A stretch of DNA of 64,000 nucleotides. Origin: Gemmatimonadota bacterium (GTDB lineage: Bacteria > Gemmatimonadota > Gemmatimonadetes > Gemmatimonadales > GWC2-71-9). Positions 1 to 9,874 of this stretch are shown here, piece after piece. Within the stretch, counting starts at the first letter, position 1; each line of letters begins with the position of its first letter. The position numbers and the translations under genes were made by a program. The DNA is taken from contig QHUL01000049.1 in NCBI GenBank assembly GCA_003222115.1, positions 1 through 64,000 on the forward strand. Direction: 5' to 3'. A model generated the notes under the pieces. The model saw nothing but the letters and a program-made list of their open reading frames with translations, did no database searches and had not been told where the DNA came from.

Positions 1-685
1 GACGCTGCGCTGCCGCCTGCAGCACGAACGACAGCGTGCTGGCGAAGACAACCGTCCAGGCGAGCGCCGCAGCGAAGGTGGGCGTCCAGTCGATCCGCGG
101 CCGTTCGAACAGCGCGGCCGCGACCGCCGCGACGAGGGCCGTGCCCGCGATCTGCATCCACACGAGCCGGCGCGCGTCGCTGTGACGGGACAGCTCGCTG
201 ACGACCACGATCTGCCCGCCGAAGCAGAGGGCGCAGATGAGGGTGAGGAGGTCGCCGCGGTTCAGCCCGCCCGCGTCCGGGGCGGTGAGGAAGTACATGC
301 CGACGCCGGCCAAGGCGAGCGCGGCGGCGGCGAGCCAGCCGGGGCGCTGGCCCAGCACCACGAAGCCGATCAGGGGGGCGAGCACCGATGAAATGGCCAC
401 GATGAACGCCGAGCGGGCCGGGGTCGTGACGAGGAGCCCGAAGGTCACCGACACGAACCCGACGGCGACGAGCGCGCCCAGCAGCAGGCCGCCCGCGAGC
501 TCCCGGCCGCGGGGCAGGGGGGTGAAGCGGGTCCCCGGCGCGAGCAGCAGCGCGGCGATCCCGAAGCGGACGGCGAGGAACGCGAGCGGCGTCGCGTAGG
601 CGAGCCCGCTCTTCACCGCCACGAAGCTCGTGCCCCACATGGCGGTGGCGAGGAGCAGCGTGAGATCGGCGCGGCGGGGGGTCAC
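1..685 (-). CDS. EamA/DMT-superfamily transporter (partial, C-terminus outside window)
   Basis: Inner-membrane transporter of the drug/metabolite transporter superfamily; the substrate cannot be told from sequence. About 228 residues are visible and the gene runs off the left edge. The protein is a succession of hydrophobic helices beginning with the typical EamA opening LLLATAMWGTSFVAVKSG, followed by an aromatic/Arg stretch (AVRFGIAALLLAP) characteristic of the first EamA repeat. The GTG start at 685-683 overlaps the stop codon of the upstream hybrid kinase gene as GTGA, so it is probably translated by coupling and belongs to the uvrA-kinase-transporter unit. No other start gives this overlap. 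Family assignment is firm, function is not. Confidence 0.8.
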   Translation of the reverse strand, partial: MTPRRADLTLLLATAMWGTSFVAVKSGLAYATPLAFLAVRFGIAALLLAPGTRFTPLPRGRELAGGLLLGALVAVGFVSVTFGLLVTTPARSAFIVAISSVLAPLIGFVVLGQRPGWLAAAALALAGVGMYFLTAPDAGGLNRGDLLTLICALCFGGQIVVVSELSRHSDARRLVWMQIAGTALVAAVAAALFERPRIDWTPTFAAALAWTVVFASTLSFVLQAAAQR

Positions 686-2238
686 CCGTCCAGCACCTCG
701 CGCACCTTGCGCGCCAGCCCGTCGGGCGTGAACGGCTTCTGAATGAACGCGGTGCCCGGGTCGAGCACGCCGTGCTGCGCCACCGCCTCGTCCGCATACC
801 CGGACATGTACAGCACCCGCATCTCCGGCCGCTGCTCGGCGAGGCGATGCACCAGCTCGCGGCCGCTCATCTCCGGCATCACGACGTCCGTCAGCAAGAG
901 ATCGATGGGGCCCGCGTGCTGCCCGGCCAGGCGCAATGCGTCCGGGCCGCCGCTGGCGACGAGCACGGCGTAGCCGGCGTGCTCCAGGATCTTGCGGGCG
1001 AGCAGGCGTACCAGCTGCTCGTCCTCGGCGACCAGCAGGGTCTCACGTCCGCCGGCGGGGGCGACCAGGGCGCGCGCGGGGCCGCTGCGCTCCGGCGCCT
1101 CCGCCACGCGCGGCAGGTAGACGTGAAACGCACTGCCGCGGCCCGGTGCGGTGTCCACGGCGATGTGGCCGCCGCTCTGCCGCACGATGCCGTACACCGT
1201 GGCGAGGCCGAGCCCCGTGCCCTTGCCGCGCGGCTTGGTGGTGAAGAACGGCTCGAACAGGTGCGCCCGCGTGTCCGCGTCCATCCCCACCCCGGTGTCC
1301 GTCACGGCAAGCGACACGTACGGCCCGGGCGGCGCCTCGGGGACGGGTGAGGCGTCGCCGCCCGAGAGCGCGGCGTTGGCCGTCCCGATCGTGAGGCGCC
1401 CGCCCTGGGGCATCGCGTCGCGGGCGTTCACCGCGAGGTTCACGAGCACCTGCTCGAGCTGGCCCGCGTCGGCCCGCACGGCGCCCAGCGCGGGCTCCGC
1501 GGCCAGCACGAGCTCGATGTCCTCGCCGATGAGCCGCCGCAGCATCTTGGCGACGTCGCTCACCAGGTGATTGAGGTCGAGCACCGTCGGCTGCAGCACC
1601 TGGCGTGCGCTGAAGGCGAGCAGCCGGCGGATCAGGTCCTTGGCGCGCGTGGCCGCGTCGCGGATGATCTCGAGCTCTTCGCGCAGCGGCCCGGCCGGCG
1701 GAACGTCGAGCAGACCCAGCTCCACGGCGCCGAGGATCGCCGTCAGCACGTTGTTGAAGTCGTGCGCGATCCCGCCCGCGAGCCGGCCGACGGCATCCAT
1801 CTTCTGCGCCCGGAGCAACTGCTGCTCCAGGCGCCGGCGCTCGCGCCGCACGCCGGCGTCCGCGACCGCCCGGGCGACGGCGGGCCCGAGCCGCTGCAGC
1901 CGGTCCTTCATGATGTAATCCGTGGCCCCGGCCCGCATCGCCGCCACGGCGGTGTCCTCGCCCACGCTCCCCGACACCACGATGAACGGGGCGTCGCTGC
2001 CGTGGTCCTGGAGCACCGCCAGCGCGGCGGGGGCGTCGAATCCCGGCATCGTGTAGTCGCTCAGGACGACGTCCCAGGGCTGCCGCACGAGCGTCGCGCG
2101 CATCGCGTCGGCACTCTCCACGCGCTCGTGGCTCGGCTCGAACCCGGCCTGCCGCAGCGCGCGCACCATCAGCTCCGCGTCGCTGGGGGAGTCCTCTACG
2201 ATGAGCACCCGCAGCGGGGTGCGGGGTGGGGAGGTCAT
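682..2238 (-). CDS. Hybrid sensor histidine kinase, REC-HisKA-HATPase-REC
   Basis: Cytoplasmic two-component hybrid kinase of 518 residues with no membrane segment. An N-terminal receiver domain (residues 8-125) carries the phospho-acceptor D61 in VVLSDYTMPG. A HisKA dimerisation helix follows with the phosphorylatable H159 (GGIAHDFNN), then an HATPase domain with N-box NARDA (271-275), G1 box DTGVG (314-318) and G2 box GTGLGL (340-345). A C-terminal receiver has D451 (LLTDVVMPEMSG). All catalytic residues look intact. With a receiver at each end and no sensor domain, input is probably phosphotransfer from another protein. The ATG at 2238 overlaps the uvrA stop as ATGA; a longer open frame upstream lies inside uvrA and is not the start. 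Confidence 0.9.
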   Translation of the reverse strand: MTSPPRTPLRVLIVEDSPSDAELMVRALRQAGFEPSHERVESADAMRATLVRQPWDVVLSDYTMPGFDAPAALAVLQDHGSDAPFIVVSGSVGEDTAVAAMRAGATDYIMKDRLQRLGPAVARAVADAGVRRERRRLEQQLLRAQKMDAVGRLAGGIAHDFNNVLTAILGAVELGLLDVPPAGPLREELEIIRDAATRAKDLIRRLLAFSARQVLQPTVLDLNHLVSDVAKMLRRLIGEDIELVLAAEPALGAVRADAGQLEQVLVNLAVNARDAMPQGGRLTIGTANAALSGGDASPVPEAPPGPYVSLAVTDTGVGMDADTRAHLFEPFFTTKPRGKGTGLGLATVYGIVRQSGGHIAVDTAPGRGSAFHVYLPRVAEAPERSGPARALVAPAGGRETLLVAEDEQLVRLLARKILEHAGYAVLVASGGPDALRLAGQHAGPIDLLLTDVVMPEMSGRELVHRLAEQRPEMRVLYMSGYADEAVAQHGVLDPGTAFIQKPFTPDGLARKVREVLDG

Positions 2239-5087
2239 GACAGTGCGGCCAGGTAGCGGCCGGTGGCGGAGTCGGCGGTCCGGGCGACCTGCTCCGGCGT
2301 GCCCTCGGCCACGATGCGGCCGCCGTCCGCCCCCGCACCGGGCCCGAGGTCGATGACCCAGTCGGCGCGCTTGATCACGTCGAGATGATGCTCGATCACG
2401 AGCACCGTGTGGCCCGCATCCACCAGCCGGTCGAGCACCTTGCAGAGCGTGCGCACGTCGTCGAGGTGCAGGCCGGTGGTAGGCTCGTCCAGAATGTAGA
2501 GCTTGCGGTTGCCGCGCCCGCGGCCGGCGCGTGCGCCTGCCAGCGCCAGCTCGCGCGCGATCTTGAGCCGCTGCGCCTCGCCGCCCGACAGCGTGGTCGC
2601 GGGCTGGCCGAGCCGCAGATAGCCGAGCCCCACTTGCTGCAGCTGCCACAGGGCGCGCGCGAGACCCGGCTGGCGGTGGAAACGCTGGAGCGCGTGGTCC
2701 ACGGTCCAGTCGAGCACGTCGTGGATCGAGCTGCCGTCGAGCTTCACCGCGAGCACCTCCGGCTTGAAGCGCTTCCCCTGGCACACGTCGCACGGGACGA
2801 ACACGTTGGCGAGAAACACCATCTCGATCAGCACGTGCCCGGCGCCCTCGCACGCCTCGCAGCGCCCGCCCGCGACGTTGAAGGAGAACGTGCTCGCGCT
2901 GTAGCGCCGCTCGCGCGCCAGCGGCACCGCCGCAAACAGGCCGCGTAGCTCGTCGAACGCCTTCACGTAGGTGATGGGATTGGACCGCGGGGTGCGCCCG
3001 ATGGGCGACTGATCCACCAGCACGACGTCCGCGAGCGCCTCCCACCCCTCGAGCGAGCGCACCTCCCCCACGGGCTCACCCAGGTGCTGCTTCGCGCTGT
3101 GGGCTCCCCGCAGCCGCGCCTCGAGCTGACGGTACAGAACGTCGTGCACCAGCGTGGACTTCCCCGAGCCCGACACCCCCGTCACCGCGGTGAGCGTCCC
3201 GAGCGGCACGCGCACGTCCACGTCCCGCAGGTTGTGCAGGCGCGCGCCCTTCACGCCGAGCCAGCGGGCCGCTGGGCGCCGCGCCGACGGCACGCCGATG
3301 CGCTTCTCCCCCGAGAGGTACTGTCCCGTGAGGGTCCCGGCCTCCCGCACGCCGGCGGCGGGGCCCTGATAGACGACTTGACCGCCGGCCTCGCCGCTCC
3401 CGGGGCCGAGCTCCACCATCCAGTCGGCGCAGCGCATCGCCGCCGCGTCGTGCTCGACTACGACCACCGTGTTGCCGACGTCGGCGAGCCGCCGCAGGAG
3501 CCCGAGCAAGCGGTCGATGTCCGCCGGGTGTAGCCCGATGGACGGCTCGTCCAGCACATACAGGGTGTCCACGAGGTGCGATCCCAGGGCGTTGGACAGC
3601 GCGATGCGCTGCGCCTCGCCCCCGGAGAGGGTGCGGGTGAGGCGGTCGAGCGTCAGATATCCCAGCCCGACGTCGTTGACGAAGGCGACGCGCGCCGCGA
3701 GCTCCGCGAGGATGTGCACCGCCACCGCACTCTGGAAGGCCGGAAGCGTCAGAGCCGCGATCCAGTCCGCGAGTTCGCGCGCCGTGAGGGCCGCCGCCTG
3801 CGCGATGCTGTTGCCGCCCACCCGCACCGCCAGGGCCTCCGGCTTGAGTCGAGCGCCGCCGCAGGCGGGGCAGGTCTTGGCGAGCTGGTACTGGCGTAGG
3901 AACACGCGGATGTACTGCTTGTAGCGCTTCGCCTCGAGCCGCTCGAGAAACGGGAACATGCCGAGGTAGCGCCCGGTGGCGCCGTGCAGCAGCAGGCGGC
4001 GGTCGCGCTCCGGTAGGTCGCGCCACGGGGTATCGGTGGCGATCCCCTTGGCCCGCGCAATCTCGCGCAGCAGTCGGCGCCGCCCCTCGTAGCGCGGCTT
4101 GGTCCATGGGTCGAGCGCGCCCTGGGCCAGGGTGCGGCGCGCATCGGGCACGATCAGCGACTCATCGTACTCGAGCACCGCGCCGAAGCCGTTGCACGCG
4201 GGGCAGGCGCCGCGCGGGTTATTAAAGGAGAAGAAGCTGGGAGCGAGCGCCGGGGCGGGCGTCCCGCAGGAGGAGCAGGTCGGATGCTCGGAGAAGCGGC
4301 GCCGGTCGCCGTTGTCGAGCGTCACGGCGACGCCCTCGCCTTCGCTGAAGGCCGTCGCGACCGCATCCGTCAGCCGCCCCCGGCTCGCGGCCGACGCGGC
4401 GACGCGATCCACCACCACCAGCACCTCCGCTCCCTCCCGCACCCGCCGCTCGGCCTCAGGCGCGTCGAGCCGCACCAGTGCTCCGTCCACCTGGGCCCGC
4501 ACGAACCCGGCGGCGCGCAGCTGCGCCGCCAGCTCGACGTCCGGGCGATGGGCGCTGGGCGGCAGGGGGAAGGCAACGACCAGTGCGGAGTTCGGAGTGC
4601 GGAATGCGGAGTGGTCCGCCTCCCCAAACTCCGCACTCCGCACTCCGCATTCCGCAATCAACGCGTCCACCACTTCCTGCACTGTGTCGGCCTTGACCTC
4701 CCGCCCGCACTTCACGCAGTAGGGCGTTCCCACGCGGGCCCACAAGAGGCGCAGGAAGTCGTAGATCTCGGTCGCCGTGCCCACCGTGGAGCGGCTCGTC
4801 GTGGTCGGGTTCTTCTGCTCGATGGCCACGGCGGGCGAGATGCCGTCGATGCTGTCCACCAGGGGCTTCGGCATCCGCTCGAGGAACTGCTTGGCGTAGG
4901 TGGAGAGCGACTCGATGTAGCGCCGTTGTCCCTCGGCATACAGCGTGTCGAACGCGAGAGAGCTCTTTCCCGAGCCGGAGGGGCCGGTGATCACGGTCAG
5001 CGCGCGCCGCGGCAGCTCGACCGTAATCCCCTTCAGATTGTGCTGCCGCGCGTTGCGGATGATGACCTGGTTGGGGAACGCTGACAT
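2235..5087 (-). CDS. uvrA: Excinuclease ABC subunit A
   Basis: Damage-recognition ATPase of nucleotide excision repair, 950 residues against about 940 in E. coli. It has two ABC modules: Walker [10 protein letters not shown] (35-43) and a second one, GVSGSGKST, near residue 620, each paired with an LSGGEAQR signature. Zinc modules are visible as CVKCG and [13 protein letters not shown] in the first half and [16 protein letters not shown] in the second. Residues about 144-169 are unusual: they are encoded by an in-frame hairpin made of iterated 7-8 base oligomers (4583-4656), inside the variable domain that follows the first CxxC pair. The gene is divergent from the membrane-protein gene at 5225 and its stop overlaps the kinase start. 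Confidence 0.97.
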   Translation of the reverse strand: MSAFPNQVIIRNARQHNLKGITVELPRRALTVITGPSGSGKSSLAFDTLYAEGQRRYIESLSTYAKQFLERMPKPLVDSIDGISPAVAIEQKNPTTTSRSTVGTATEIYDFLRLLWARVGTPYCVKCGREVKADTVQEVVDALIAECGVRSAEFGEADHSAFRTPNSALVVAFPLPPSAHRPDVELAAQLRAAGFVRAQVDGALVRLDAPEAERRVREGAEVLVVVDRVAASAASRGRLTDAVATAFSEGEGVAVTLDNGDRRRFSEHPTCSSCGTPAPALAPSFFSFNNPRGACPACNGFGAVLEYDESLIVPDARRTLAQGALDPWTKPRYEGRRRLLREIARAKGIATDTPWRDLPERDRRLLLHGATGRYLGMFPFLERLEAKRYKQYIRVFLRQYQLAKTCPACGGARLKPEALAVRVGGNSIAQAAALTARELADWIAALTLPAFQSAVAVHILAELAARVAFVNDVGLGYLTLDRLTRTLSGGEAQRIALSNALGSHLVDTLYVLDEPSIGLHPADIDRLLGLLRRLADVGNTVVVVEHDAAAMRCADWMVELGPGSGEAGGQVVYQGPAAGVREAGTLTGQYLSGEKRIGVPSARRPAARWLGVKGARLHNLRDVDVRVPLGTLTAVTGVSGSGKSTLVHDVLYRQLEARLRGAHSAKQHLGEPVGEVRSLEGWEALADVVLVDQSPIGRTPRSNPITYVKAFDELRGLFAAVPLARERRYSASTFSFNVAGGRCEACEGAGHVLIEMVFLANVFVPCDVCQGKRFKPEVLAVKLDGSSIHDVLDWTVDHALQRFHRQPGLARALWQLQQVGLGYLRLGQPATTLSGGEAQRLKIARELALAGARAGRGRGNRKLYILDEPTTGLHLDDVRTLCKVLDRLVDAGHTVLVIEHHLDVIKRADWVIDLGPGAGADGGRIVAEGTPEQVARTADSATGRYLAALS
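4583..4656. repeat. In-frame iterated-oligomer inverted repeat within uvrA
   Basis: Two 30-base arms (4583-4612 and 4627-4656) are near-perfect inverted repeats, 26 of 30 positions pairing, around a 14-base loop. Each arm is itself built of repeated GCGGAGT/GCGGAAT units. It is translated as about 25 residues of UvrA without disturbing the frame. Confidence 0.85.
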
Positions 5088-5114
5088 AACCCTCTAACAT
5101 ACAAAGCGAGAGAA

Positions 5115-5190
5115 GGGAGAGGGGAGAGGTACCTGGCGGCGCAGTGCGACCTTGCGGACCGCCACGAACCGGTCCCCGCTCCCCTCTCCC
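5115..5190 (+). repeat. Dispersed hairpin element, copy A
   Basis: A 76-base imperfect hairpin in the 137-base divergent gap between uvrA and the flippase-like gene. The outer arms are GGGAGAGGGGAG and its complement CTCCCCTCTCCC. The inner part reads GGTACCTGGCGG on the left and ACGAACC on the right. The left block matches the complement of the element at 52161-52239 at 17 of 19 bases over GGGGAGNGGTACCTGNCGG, so the two are copies of one family in opposite orientation. It may also act as the leader or terminator structure for either flanking gene. Confidence 0.7.
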
Positions 5191-5224
5191 CCGCCCGGCA
5201 GGCGGGACGTAGTTTCGGGGGTCC

Positions 5225-6304
5225 ATGCCCCTCGCCCTGACGCCGCGTCTGCTCCGCCGCGGGCTCGAACTGTTCGCCGTCATCTCGCTCATCGGGGTCC
5301 TCCTCGTCCTGGTGTTCTTCGGCGAGAACCTGCAGGGGTTCCTCTCCGGTCTCGCGAACCTGCGTTGGGGATGGATGCTCCTCGGCCTCGGACTCGCATC
5401 CATGGACTGGATCGGCGGCGGCACCCGGCTCTGGGTCGTGGCCCGGCACGTGCATCCCGGCGTGCGGCTCCGCGACATGGTGATCGCGGGCGGGATGAGC
5501 GCGTGGGCGGCCTATCTCACGCCGTTCCAGACCGGCGCGGGTCCCACGATGATGTGGGTGATGCGCCGGGCGGGCGTCCGGCTCCCCGAGGCGATGACGT
5601 CCACGTTCATGACGTTCGTTGCAACCGTCATCTTTTTCGCCGTGGCGGGCCCCCTCGCCATCTACCTCGGCGCCGGCAAGTCGCTCGCGGAGCACAACGT
5701 GGTGCTGGGGATCACCTACTACGGGCTGTTCCGCGCCAGCCTCCGGATCTTCGGCGTCATCGGCGTCGTCATGCTCGTCACCATGATCCGCCCCACCTGG
5801 GCACGCGACGCCGTCCACTGGCTGGCCACGCGGCTCGAGCGCCGCAGCCACCGGGTGGCCGTGCGGATCGAGCAGCTGCGAGAGGGGATCGACCGCGCCC
5901 ATGAGTGCCTCGTGCTCTTCGGCAACCCTCGGGGCTGGCTGGCGCTCTTCTGGGCCGTGCTGCTGTCGGCGCCCTCGCATGCCAACAAGCTCCTCGCCGG
6001 CTATGTCGCCCTGCGCGCGCTCGGGATCGTGCCCAATTTCGTCGACATTCTATTGCTCCAGACCTTCATCACGTTCCTGCTGTACTTCGCGCCGACTCCG
6101 GGATCATCGGGGCTCGCTGAGCTGCTCTCGGCCGCCGTAATGAAGATCTACGTGCAGGCCCCCTCGCTCCCCACGTACATCCTCATCTGGCGGTTCATCA
6201 ACAGCTACGCGACCGTGATCGTCGGGTCCCTGGTGTTCTGGCGGTGGCTGCGACGCGGGCTCATCGGGCGCGAAGAAGCGGTGCTGGCGGACGAGCCGGC
6301 ATGA
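5225..6304 (+). CDS. Flippase-like/lysylphosphatidylglycerol synthase transmembrane-region protein
   Basis: Integral inner-membrane protein of 359 residues of the UPF0104/LPG-synthase-TM (AglD-like) family, whose members move or modify lipid-linked compounds; the substrate is not known here. Hydrophobic helices cover most of the length, starting at about residues 15-35 (LFAVISLIGVLLVLVFF). The family hallmarks are the internal GGMSAWAAYLTPFQTGAGP segment near residues 97-115, with its Thr-Pro and Gly-Ala-Gly, and the late FAPTPGSSGLAE motif near residue 285. There is no soluble GNAT-like C-terminal domain, so it is not a full MprF. It is divergent from uvrA, with the hairpin element in between, and is followed by the FHA gene after a short hairpin. 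Confidence 0.8.
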   Translation: MPLALTPRLLRRGLELFAVISLIGVLLVLVFFGENLQGFLSGLANLRWGWMLLGLGLASMDWIGGGTRLWVVARHVHPGVRLRDMVIAGGMSAWAAYLTPFQTGAGPTMMWVMRRAGVRLPEAMTSTFMTFVATVIFFAVAGPLAIYLGAGKSLAEHNVVLGITYYGLFRASLRIFGVIGVVMLVTMIRPTWARDAVHWLATRLERRSHRVAVRIEQLREGIDRAHECLVLFGNPRGWLALFWAVLLSAPSHANKLLAGYVALRALGIVPNFVDILLLQTFITFLLYFAPTPGSSGLAELLSAAVMKIYVQAPSLPTYILIWRFINSYATVIVGSLVFWRWLRRGLIGREEAVLADEPA

Positions 6305-6308
6305 CGGG

Positions 6309-6339
6309 GCGTAACCCGTGTTTCCTTGCGCGGTTACGC
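6309..6339 (+). terminator. Hairpin between flippase-like and FHA genes
   Basis: The 8-base stem GCGTAACC (6309-6316) pairs with GGTTACGC (6332-6339) around a 15-base loop, five bases after the upstream stop codon. No U-tract follows, so it may be a weak terminator, a processing site or a leader structure for the FHA gene. Confidence 0.4.
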
Positions 6340-6387
6340 GGCCGGCCGTAACTTCCGGCTCGGTTTCGCGGCGAAAGGCTGGCAGCG

Positions 6388-7812
6388 ATGGCGCTGTTGG
6401 AGCTCGGTCAGAGGAAGTACTCCATCCCGGTGGGCGAAGTCGTGCTGGGGAGCGACGCCGGCTGCGCCATCTCCCTCACGGGCGCGGGCGTGCTGCCCCG
6501 ACACGCCCTGCTGCTGAGCCAGGCGGACGGCCAGGTCGTGATCCGGAAGGCCGCCCCCGCTGCCGAAGTCACGATCAACGGGGTGCGGCTCGGGTCCGAG
6601 CCCACCCCGCTGCTGCACGGCGACAAGGTCGAGGTTGGTGACCACGAGCTGACCTTCGTGGACGAGCGCCGCAGTGGCAGCACGCAGTACGTGCAGGCGC
6701 TGCCGCAGGCGATGGCGCAGGGCAAGGGAGGGGGCGCGGCCGCGAAGCCGGGCGCCACGGGAAACACGGGCGGCCGGATCGTGAGCCTCACCGACGGGCG
6801 CGAGTACGTGATCGCGGGCCCGTCGCTCGTGTTCGGCCGCGAGGCGGGGTGCGACGTCGTGGTTTCGGGCAAGGACGTGTCGCGGCGGCACGCCGAGATC
6901 GTGCAGACGCCGAGGGGCTACCTGCTCGTCGACTCCAGCACCAACGGCACGTTCGTGAACGAGACGCGCGTGGAAGGGCAGCGCATCCTGCAGCGGGCCG
7001 ACGTCATCCGGATCGGGGACGAGCAGTTCCGCTTCTACGCCGACGTGGTGCCGGCCCCTCCCGCCCCCTCGGCCCCTGCGGGCCCTCCACCGGGGCCGGC
7101 CGTTAGCGCGCCCCAGGCCGCGCCCCAGGCTCCACCGGGCGCGAGCGAGCGGCTCAGGGATACCATGCACGGGCTCGAGCCGGTGCCGCGGCCGTCGCAG
7201 GCGGGCTCGCTCGCGAGCTTCCTCGTGAAGAGCGGCACCCTGAAGGGCCAGCGCCTCCAGGTCCGGACGCCCGTGGCGAACGTGGGGCGCGCCGACTACA
7301 ACGATCTCGTCCTGGCCGACGGCTCCGTCTCCACTTCCCACGCGAAGCTGCAGCGTCGCGAGGGCGTCTGGGTGCTCGTGGACCTCGACTCCACGAATGG
7401 CACCTTCGTGGACGGCGAGCGGGTGCACGGCGAGAGTCCGCTCGCGCCCGGTGCCGCGGTGCGCTTCGGCGACGTGCAGCTCGTGTTCGAGCCGACGGAC
7501 GATGCTGTGGCAGTCGCGAAGGGCGGCGGCACCCAGGTCCTCAGGACGCCTCACTCGGTGCCGCCCGCTGCCAAGCCGACCCCCTCCAAGCCGGTCCCGT
7601 CCAAGCCCCCGCCCGCGGCGAAGGCTGCCCCCGCTGTGCCCGCTGCCCCCGCCCGCGCCGCTCCTGCGCGGCCCGGGGGGAAGCCGGGAGGCAAGCGGCC
7701 GCAAACCGCGCCGCCACCCGAGAAAAAGGGTAAGGGGTGCGGGGCGGGGGCGGTGATATTGCTGTTGGGTGGGGCGGGGGTAGCGGGGCTCATCCACTGG
7801 CTCGTAGCGTAA
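6388..7812 (+). CDS. Triple FHA-domain, tail-anchored membrane protein
   Basis: Phosphothreonine-recognition scaffold of 474 residues. FHA1 (about 1-93) is degenerate: it has GSDAGC and PRH but no NGT triplet. FHA2 (about 129-220) is canonical with FGREAGC, SRRH and STNGTFVNE. FHA3 (about 280-370) is canonical with VGRADYND, SxSHAK and STNGTFVDG. A Pro/Ala/Lys-rich linker of roughly 75 residues leads to one C-terminal helix (GAGAVILLLGGAGVAGLIHW), which anchors the protein with its FHA domains in the cytoplasm. It sits directly upstream of a PP2C phosphatase, so it probably presents substrates of a Ser/Thr kinase; no kinase gene is in the window. The ATG start gives the first FHA strand without extension. 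Confidence 0.88.
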   Translation: MALLELGQRKYSIPVGEVVLGSDAGCAISLTGAGVLPRHALLLSQADGQVVIRKAAPAAEVTINGVRLGSEPTPLLHGDKVEVGDHELTFVDERRSGSTQYVQALPQAMAQGKGGGAAAKPGATGNTGGRIVSLTDGREYVIAGPSLVFGREAGCDVVVSGKDVSRRHAEIVQTPRGYLLVDSSTNGTFVNETRVEGQRILQRADVIRIGDEQFRFYADVVPAPPAPSAPAGPPPGPAVSAPQAAPQAPPGASERLRDTMHGLEPVPRPSQAGSLASFLVKSGTLKGQRLQVRTPVANVGRADYNDLVLADGSVSTSHAKLQRREGVWVLVDLDSTNGTFVDGERVHGESPLAPGAAVRFGDVQLVFEPTDDAVAVAKGGGTQVLRTPHSVPPAAKPTPSKPVPSKPPPAAKAAPAVPAAPARAAPARPGGKPGGKRPQTAPPPEKKGKGCGAGAVILLLGGAGVAGLIHWLVA

Positions 7813-7820
7813 CGATCAGC

Positions 7821-8606
7821 GTGCACATAACCTGCGCCGGCCGTACCGATGTCGGGGTGATCCGCTCCGGGAATGAGGATAACTACCTCATGGTCCCCGA
7901 CCGCGGGATCTTCATCGTCGCGGACGGCATGGGCGGGCACGCGGCGGGCGAAGTGGCGAGCGAGATGGCGGTGCGCTACATCGCGCGCGAGCTCGGATCA
8001 ATCCGCGGACTCGGCGACGACCAGGTGGCCGACCGGATGCGCGCGGCGATCCGGGCCGCCAACGGCGCCATCTTCCAGCGCACCCTCACCGAGCACGACA
8101 AGCGCGGCATGGGCACCACCGTGACGGCGCTGGGGCTCTACGAGACGCACTTTCTGATCGGACAGGTGGGCGACAGCCGGGCCTATCTGCTGCGAGAAGG
8201 GAAGCTCATCCAGCTCACGAAAGACCACTCCTACGTGCAGGAGCAGGTGGACGCCGGCTACCTCACGCCGGAGCAGGCGCGCACGCACCCCTACAGCAAC
8301 GTGATCACGCGCTGCGTGGGCGCGAACAGCGACGTGATGCCCGACGTCTACCTCGGGACCGTGAAGCCAAAGGACCTCTACCTGCTCGCCTCGGACGGAC
8401 TGACCGGGATGTTGGAGGACCCTCAACTGGGGGAGCTGCTGGCCCGCGACCGCATGCCGCAGGAGCACGTGGACGAGCTGATCGGCGAGGCGAACCGGCA
8501 CGGTGGGCTCGACAACATCACGGCGATCGTGGTGCGGATCGATTCGGTGGACATCCCGCTCGGTGACACCCAGCAGATCACGCAGCCGGGAGCGCGGCGC
8601 AGGTGA
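7821..8606 (+). CDS. PP2C-family protein serine/threonine phosphatase
   Basis: Metal-dependent (PPM/PP2C, PrpC/Stp-like) cytoplasmic phosphatase of 261 residues. The expected motifs run in order: RTDVGVIRSGNEDN at the start, VADGMGGHAAGE with the metal-binding Asp (33-44), GMGTTVTAL, GDSRAYL, LLASDGLTGML (about 189-199) and the final metal Asp in GGLDNIT (about 228-234). There is no membrane segment. I place the start at GTG 7821, eight bases after the FHA stop, because the upstream in-frame Gly-rich extension overlaps the FHA C-terminus and has no phosphatase content. FHA plus PP2C next to each other indicates Ser/Thr phosphorylation signalling; the partner kinase lies elsewhere. Confidence 0.93.
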   Translation: MHITCAGRTDVGVIRSGNEDNYLMVPDRGIFIVADGMGGHAAGEVASEMAVRYIARELGSIRGLGDDQVADRMRAAIRAANGAIFQRTLTEHDKRGMGTTVTALGLYETHFLIGQVGDSRAYLLREGKLIQLTKDHSYVQEQVDAGYLTPEQARTHPYSNVITRCVGANSDVMPDVYLGTVKPKDLYLLASDGLTGMLEDPQLGELLARDRMPQEHVDELIGEANRHGGLDNITAIVVRIDSVDIPLGDTQQITQPGARRR

Positions 8607-8621
8607 ACCTGGCCCGGGGCT

Positions 8622-9874
8622 TCAGCCCTGGGACAGCAACCCGCGCCCCGTCTCCACCTGCCTCGCCACCTCCTCACGCGGCAGCATCACGAGCTCGACG
8701 ATCCGCTTGGGCTCGAGCGCAACGCGCTCCAGCACGAACACGCGCAGTCTCCGCGCCGCGCGGTAGAGCTCGGGCGCCACGCGCGGCAGGCCGGTGAGGC
8801 GCTCGACGGTGCCGTTCCGTTTCACGAGGGGGAGATCGACGTCGAGCATCCCCTCCTTCGCGGGGAAGTCGAGGAACAGCCCGCCCGGCTGCGCACCCAG
8901 CTCGGCCGCGAGCCGGTCCTCGACCCGCTCCACCAGGTCTGGGTCCGTGGCGGGCCAGGACGGGGTGGCGATGGGGAGCTCGGTTGCGGGCACGTCCAGG
9001 GCGCGCTTGGCGAGCTGCCGCTCCCGCAGGCGCCGCGCCAGCCCGTGGACGTCCGCCTGCAGGAGCTCGTGGATCAGGGCGTCGTCGGTCGCGAGGGCGA
9101 TCGCTTCGGCCCGCAGCCGGCCGCCCGCGATCGCCTGCCGCACCAGCCGCTTGAACATCGCCGTGGCGCTGCGCACCGCGTGGTGCCAGTAGACGGTGCG
9201 GTACATCTGATACTTGGCGAACAGCAGCGATTCCAGCGGCGCGAGCCCCTTCTCCGTGAGCGCGAGCGTCGCGCCGCCGCCCGGGCCGGGCGCCAGGGTG
9301 AGCGAGGTGAGTAGCCGGTCCACGTCGATCACGCCGTAGGGGACGCCGCACATCCACGCGTCGCGCGACAGGTAGTCGAGCTTGTCCACGTCCAGCGACC
9401 CCGACACCAGTCCCGCGAGCGGCGCGCGGCTCCGGCCCTGGATCAAGGGCAGCAGCGTCTCGCACGGAGCCCCGATTTGTGCCAGCCGTGTGGCGAGGTC
9501 GCCGCCCGCGAGGTGACGCTCGGCCAGGGCTTCGTGATGCGGCAGCCCGGCCTCCTCGAGCGCATGCGAGAAGGGGTAGTGCCCGATGTCGTGCAGCAAC
9601 GCCGCCAGCCGGACGGCGAGGGCGTCGCCCCCGTCGAGCCGGGTGCCGGTCGTCTCCTCGAGCTGAGCGAGCGCGCGCCTGGCCAGATGGTAGGCACCCA
9701 GCGCGTGCTCGAAGCGGCTGTGGGTTGCGCCGGGGTAGACGAGAAACGCATGCCCCAGCTGGCGTACGTAGCGAAGGCGCTGCACCGCGGGGGTGTCCAC
9801 CACGGCGAGCGCCTCGGGGTCCAGCCGGATGTTGTTCCAGAGCGGGTCGCGGACGACCTCGAACTGGGACGGTC

